A DNA stretch of 8,362 bases from an uncultured Campylobacter sp. (GTDB lineage: Bacteria; Campylobacterota; Campylobacteria; Campylobacterales; Campylobacteraceae). The stretch spans positions 1 through 8,362 of the forward strand of contig NZ_CALIJA010000084.1 of the NCBI RefSeq assembly GCF_938017615.1, given 5' to 3'. The translations under genes and the position numbers were made by a program. Below the pieces are notes generated by a model. It was not told the origin of the DNA. It made no database searches and saw only the letters and a program-made list of their open reading frames with translations. This document shows positions 6,278 to 8,362 of this stretch, piece by piece; within the stretch, counting starts at the first letter, position 1; every line of letters starts with the position of its first letter.

Positions 6278-6315
6278 AAAATCGGCTTGCACAAGCTCGC
6301 GCAAAAGCCGATTTT
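6278..6315. terminator. terminator-like hairpin upstream of tmk
   Basis: AAAATCGGCTT (6278-6288) pairs perfectly with AAGCCGATTTT (6305-6315) around a 16-base loop. The flanks are A-rich on the left and T-rich on the right within the stem. Read on the minus strand, the stem is followed by TTTTTATTTTT, the better U tract. Read on the plus strand there are only four Ts. It could stop the transcript from the ubiX-coaD-4804 side or act in both directions. Confidence 0.6.
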
Positions 6316-6350
6316 GAGGCAAAATTTTACGCCCCGCTGTTTAAAAAAGC

Positions 6351-6381
6351 CGCTATTTAGCTATAAGCTTGTAAAATAGCG
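6351..6381 (+). promoter_or_regulatory. candidate tmk promoter within an 8-bp inverted repeat
   Basis: TAAAAT at 6372-6377, preceded by TTG, lies 24 bases upstream of the tmk ATG and is a possible -10 element. It overlaps the right arm of an inverted repeat, CGCTATTT (6351-6358) with AAATAGCG (6374-6381). This could form a leader hairpin or a dimeric operator. Both roles are inferred from position. Confidence 0.35.
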
Positions 6382-6401
6382 CACAAATTTAAAGGCGGAA
6401 A

Positions 6402-7028
6402 ATGTATGTAATATTCGAAGGTATCGACGGCGTGGGCAAAAGCACGCAGATAGCGCGGCTAGCGGCAGCTTTTCCGCAGGCGATCGTGACTAAGGAGCCC
6501 GGCGGCACGAAGCTCGGCGAGGCGGTGCGAAGCCTCGTTTTGGGCGAGGATTTTAAGTGGCGGCGCGGCAGCGTAAATCTGCGCGAAGCCTGCGGCGAAA
6601 TTTCAAAGCGCGCCGAGCTGCTTTTGTTCCTCGCAGACCGCGCCGAGCACTACGAGCGCGTGATAAAGGGCGGCGCGGACAGGCTCGTGCTAAGCGATCG
6701 CGGCTTCATCTCGGGGCTTGCCTATGCGCTGGCAAACGACGAAAACGCGGATCTTAACGAACTCATCGCGCTTAATAAATTTGCGCTCGGGGGCAAATTT
6801 GCGGATAAAATCGTGCTGTTTTTGGCAGACGAACAGCTCGTCAAAAAGCGGCTTAAAACGCGCGCTAGCAGCGATATAATCGAAGCTCGCGGGCTGAAAT
6901 ATCTAATGTGCGTGCAAGATCTTATGGCGCAGGCATGCACGGCGTGCGGCGTTGAGACCCTGCAAATCGACGCCGCACAATCCGAAGAGGCGATCTGCGA
7001 TCAGATAAGAAATTTCATACTTTCTTAA
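6402..7028 (+). CDS. tmk: thymidylate kinase (dTMP kinase)
   Basis: Cytoplasmic P-loop kinase that converts dTMP to dTDP with ATP, required for dTTP and DNA synthesis. The 208-residue length fits the family. Visible motifs are the P-loop EGIDGVGKSTQ (6-16), TKEPGGTKLGEAVR (30-43) with the dTMP-binding region, ELLLFLADRAEH (72-83) with Arg80, and SDRGFISGLAYAL (98-110). The last holds the DR pair, where DRY/DRF is more usual. The LID-side segment is RASSDIIEARGLKYL (154-168). Residues about 50-67 (DFKWRRGSVNLREACG and flanks) look like an insert compared with the shorter Campylobacter form I remember. AAAGGCGG at 6391-6398 lies close before the ATG. An upstream hairpin and its own -10 suggest separate transcription from coaD. 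A 14-base palindrome covers the stop codon. Confidence 0.96.
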   Translation: MYVIFEGIDGVGKSTQIARLAAAFPQAIVTKEPGGTKLGEAVRSLVLGEDFKWRRGSVNLREACGEISKRAELLLFLADRAEHYERVIKGGADRLVLSDRGFISGLAYALANDENADLNELIALNKFALGGKFADKIVLFLADEQLVKKRLKTRASSDIIEARGLKYLMCVQDLMAQACTACGVETLQIDAAQSEEAICDQIRNFILS

Positions 7029-7037
7029 AATTTTAAG
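7024..7037. repeat. CTTAAAATTTTAAG palindrome over the tmk stop
   Basis: A perfect 14-base palindrome spans the TAA of tmk (7026-7028). It has only two GC pairs and no U tract after it, so it would be a weak hairpin. Similar AT palindromes lie at the end of the lipoprotein gene (27-43) and of coaD. Confidence 0.45.
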
Positions 7038-7301
7038 GCGTGGAATTTTGCCGCGGGAATTGATTTCTCAGCTCTGCCGTGAAATTTTAACTATGAAATT
7101 TCATCGTGAAATTTCATCTCCGAATTTCGTTATGGAATTTTACTGGCGTGGTTCTAGGTAAAATTTCATGGGCGGAATTTGTTTTATAATTTCGCGGCAA
7201 AATTTCGCTACGGAATTCTGTCTTAAAATTCCGCCGCAGACTGAAAAAGCGCGAAATTTCATAAGCGAAATCCCGCGCGGAATTTTTATACGCGGATTTG
7301 C

Positions 7302-7317
7302 AAGCGGAATTCCGCTT
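7302..7317. repeat. 16-base perfect palindrome AAGCGGAATTCCGCTT
   Basis: The two halves are exact reverse complements with no spacer. The site lies 13 bases before the ribosome site of the 7342 gene. It could be a dimer operator or the last and best-formed unit of the AATT array. Confidence 0.55.
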
Positions 7318-7330
7318 AAGCTTTAGATTG

Positions 7331-7336
7331 AAAGGA
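7331..7336 (+). promoter_or_regulatory. ribosome site deciding between two adjacent ATG codons
   Basis: AAAGGA is two bases from ATG 7339 and five bases from the in-frame ATG 7342. Five to six bases is the spacing used by murA, coaD and moeA here, so 7342 is preferred; the difference is one residue. Confidence 0.6.
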
Positions 7337-7341
7337 TAATG

Positions 7342-7929
7342 ATGAAGACGTTAAAGTTCGTTTTACGCAAGGTTTTTAAATTTATATTTCTATTTTGGGT
7401 GGTCATAAGCTCGCTTTTGGGTAGCTATATTATCGCGGATAAATTTTTCGGTCGTACCGTCGTATCATGGACGCTAATCCTAGATTTTAGCAGCGCTTCG
7501 CTGGATCTGGAGGATTTTAGCATCAGCGCTAGCTTAAGAGCTACCACTATCGGCGGACGATTATGGCGCGATGATCGCGAGCCGAAGCCCGACTTCTCGG
7601 ACGATAACTCCACCGGCGCCCCGTATGAACTAAGTATAAAATTTGACCACGTGAGCACGCCAGGGATCGTGCTGAAAAATATCAAACTCGAGCAGGTGCA
7701 AAGCGGGCGCATCGTGTTTGAAAAGAATGAGCTAGAGGTGCCGATAGAAATGGGCTATAGCGGTTACAAAAGCGGCGGATTGGAGATACCTGATCTCGAT
7801 TCTACGCATGTCAAACACAGACTGAGCGCCGAAATATGCGTGTCTGGGGGCACTTGCACAAACTTCACGCATTATTTCTTGCCGTACAGACATGTAGAGG
7901 GCACGGCGGCTCTGCGGGGTATTTTTTAG
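7342..7929 (+). CDS. unrecognised membrane-anchored protein with a periplasmic domain
   Basis: I do not recognise this 195-residue protein. It has a basic N-terminus (KTLKFVLRKVFK) and one hydrophobic segment at about residues 12-32, rich in Phe, Ile, Leu and Val, ending before ADKFFGR. No lipobox or clear signal-peptidase site follows, so it is probably a type II anchored inner-membrane protein with the remainder in the periplasm. That part alternates polar and hydrophobic residues in short stretches (SWTLILDF, YELSIKFDHV, GRIVFEKNELEVPIEM), which suggests a beta-sandwich. Cys166 and Cys172 are its only cysteines and could form a disulfide. AAAGGA at 7331-7336 supports the start. It is isolated between two gene-free AT-rich gaps, so neighbours give no hint of function. 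Codon and word use match the rest of the window. It is probably a real gene. Confidence 0.7.
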   Translation: MKTLKFVLRKVFKFIFLFWVVISSLLGSYIIADKFFGRTVVSWTLILDFSSASLDLEDFSISASLRATTIGGRLWRDDREPKPDFSDDNSTGAPYELSIKFDHVSTPGIVLKNIKLEQVQSGRIVFEKNELEVPIEMGYSGYKSGGLEIPDLDSTHVKHRLSAEICVSGGTCTNFTHYFLPYRHVEGTAALRGIF

Positions 7930-8284
7930 CCGCGAAAGATTCGGCGTGAAATTTTAAAACATAAAATCTGCGGCGGCATGGGTTAATTTGGCTGAATAAA
8001 CGAGTAGATTATCGATGCCCGTAACGTGATAGTATGCTTTATTCGCGTGGCGGAATTTTGCCGCTTACCGTATTTGTGGAAAACAAAATTTCAAAATTTC
8101 GGGGCGCATAAAATTTATAGCGCAGCGTGAAATTCTACCCGGCAAAAATTTATGCCCTATTCCGGCACCGATAAATAAATCTGCTAACAAATCCCGAGAG
8201 GCGACAATCTATAAAATGATAAATTTACAATGCAGCGATTGGGCACAAAATTTTAAAATTACCGGCAAAAATATCATGATTTAA

Positions 8285-8315
8285 AAAGCGCGTTACTTAT
8301 TATAAAATGCGCTTT
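8285..8315 (+). terminator. weak hairpin, possible terminator
   Basis: AAAGCGC (8285-8291) pairs with GCGCTTT (8309-8315) around a 17-base loop, followed by ATTATCATT. The stem is short and the tail only moderately T-rich, so this is a weak call. Confidence 0.3.
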
Positions 8316-8332
8316 ATTATCATTCGCCCTTT

Positions 8333-8338
8333 TATAAT
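8333..8338 (+). promoter_or_regulatory. TATAAT -10 candidate near the window end
   Basis: A perfect TATAAT lies 24 bases before the window end, preceded by a T-rich stretch. It could serve a gene that begins beyond the window, but in AT-rich DNA such a match may be chance. Confidence 0.3.
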
Positions 8339-8362
8339 TTTCAGTATTTTTGCTAGCCGTTT

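Larger units (their letters stand above)
5893..6401. other. gene-free 509-base gap with repeats and hairpins
   Basis: No intact gene is supported here. The gap contains imperfect tandem repeats (5965-6134), a strong hairpin (6051-6087), an AT palindrome ATAAAATTTTAT (6255-6266), a terminator-like hairpin (6278-6315), and a candidate tmk promoter near 6372. A plus-strand frame at 5955-6278 and minus-strand frames at 5902-6221 are open, but they lack ribosome sites and have Arg/His/Pro-rich or shifted content. The minus strand may hold a decayed repeat-bearing gene; this is treated as a finding. Confidence 0.5.
7029..7338. repeat. array of short AATT-centred palindromes
   Basis: This gene-free gap of about 310 bases is filled with variants of GAAATTTC, GGAATTTT and AAAATTTC, well over a dozen, spaced mostly 8-30 bases apart. 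The clearest tandem is TGAAATTTCATC at 7094-7105 and 7107-7118, a 13-base period; ATGAAATTTCAT (7093-7104) is itself a perfect palindrome. CGGAATT (7211-7217) and AATTCCG (7227-7233) form a hairpin, flanked by GCGGC (7194-7198) and GCCGC (7233-7237). No reading frame is supported here. Confidence 0.6.
7930..8362. other. gene-free AT-rich tail with scattered short repeats
   Basis: No gene is supported. The stretch has GGAATTTTGCCGC (8052-8064), identical to 7042-7054; CCGGCAAAAAT twice (8139-8149 and 8262-8272); a near-palindrome GGCAAAAATTTATGCC (8141-8156); and AATTTTAAAATT (8249-8260). GAATAAA (7994-8000) is complementary to TTTATTC (8038-8044), but the loop is long. A 25-codon frame at 8034-8111 has no ribosome site. 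Confidence 0.5.

Noticed and set aside
5955..6278. 107-residue plus-strand frame in the gap before tmk
   Set aside because: There is no ribosome site, the composition is rich in Arg, His and Pro, and its internal repetition is explained by the DNA repeats.
6722..6940. 72-residue minus-strand frame inside tmk
   Set aside because: It is a shadow of the conserved tmk frame with no ribosome site.
7029..7338. CRISPR-like array
   Set aside because: The repeated units are 8-13 bases, irregularly spaced and variable, with no constant repeat of 23-37 bases and no cas genes.
8034..8111. 25-codon plus-strand frame (begins MLYSRGG)
   Set aside because: It has no ribosome site and includes the dispersed GGAATTTTGCCGC word; it is probably chance.

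Overview
The window looks like chromosomal DNA of a Campylobacter, probably from the higher-GC oral group (C. gracilis, C. showae and C. rectus are the type I have in mind). This rests on the proteins (MurA, MoeA, UbiX, CoaD and Tmk of epsilonproteobacterial character), on the ubiX-coaD-tmk order that I recall from Campylobacter jejuni, and on the AAATTT/GAAATTT words that fill both genes and gaps. The genus call is inference from memory; no search was run.

Layout. Positions 42-677 (minus) encode an outer-membrane-type lipoprotein with an NlpC/P60-like cysteine peptidase domain. It is divergent from murA (803-2071, plus), the first committed enzyme of peptidoglycan synthesis, and the two share a 125-base promoter region. 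After a 234-base gap comes moeA (2306-3487), molybdenum insertase of molybdopterin cofactor synthesis. A near-consensus sigma-70 promoter (3499-3527) then drives a complete tRNA-Gly(GCC) gene with encoded CCA (3549-3623). No convincing terminator separates it from ubiX (3700-4254, flavin prenyltransferase) and coaD (4254-4730, phosphopantetheine adenylyltransferase), whose stop and start codons share one base.

Between coaD and the next core gene, tmk (6402-7028, thymidylate kinase), lies about 1.6 kb of accessory DNA. It holds an unrecognised 362-residue protein (4804-5892) with YD/WD-like hairpin repeats, then a 509-base gap with imperfect tandem repeats, a strong 11-bp hairpin, a possible decayed minus-strand reading frame and a terminator-like hairpin. 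After tmk comes a 313-base array of short AATT-centred palindromes, a small unrecognised membrane-anchored protein (7342-7929), and a 433-base AT-rich tail with no supported gene.

The recognised genes are housekeeping: cell wall (lipoprotein peptidase, murA), cofactors (moeA, ubiX, coaD), nucleotides (tmk) and translation (tRNA-Gly). I see no mobile element, CRISPR array, toxin-antitoxin pair or clear new system. The parts most worth a second look are the accessory insert between coaD and tmk and the palindrome-rich gaps around tmk and the 7342 gene.
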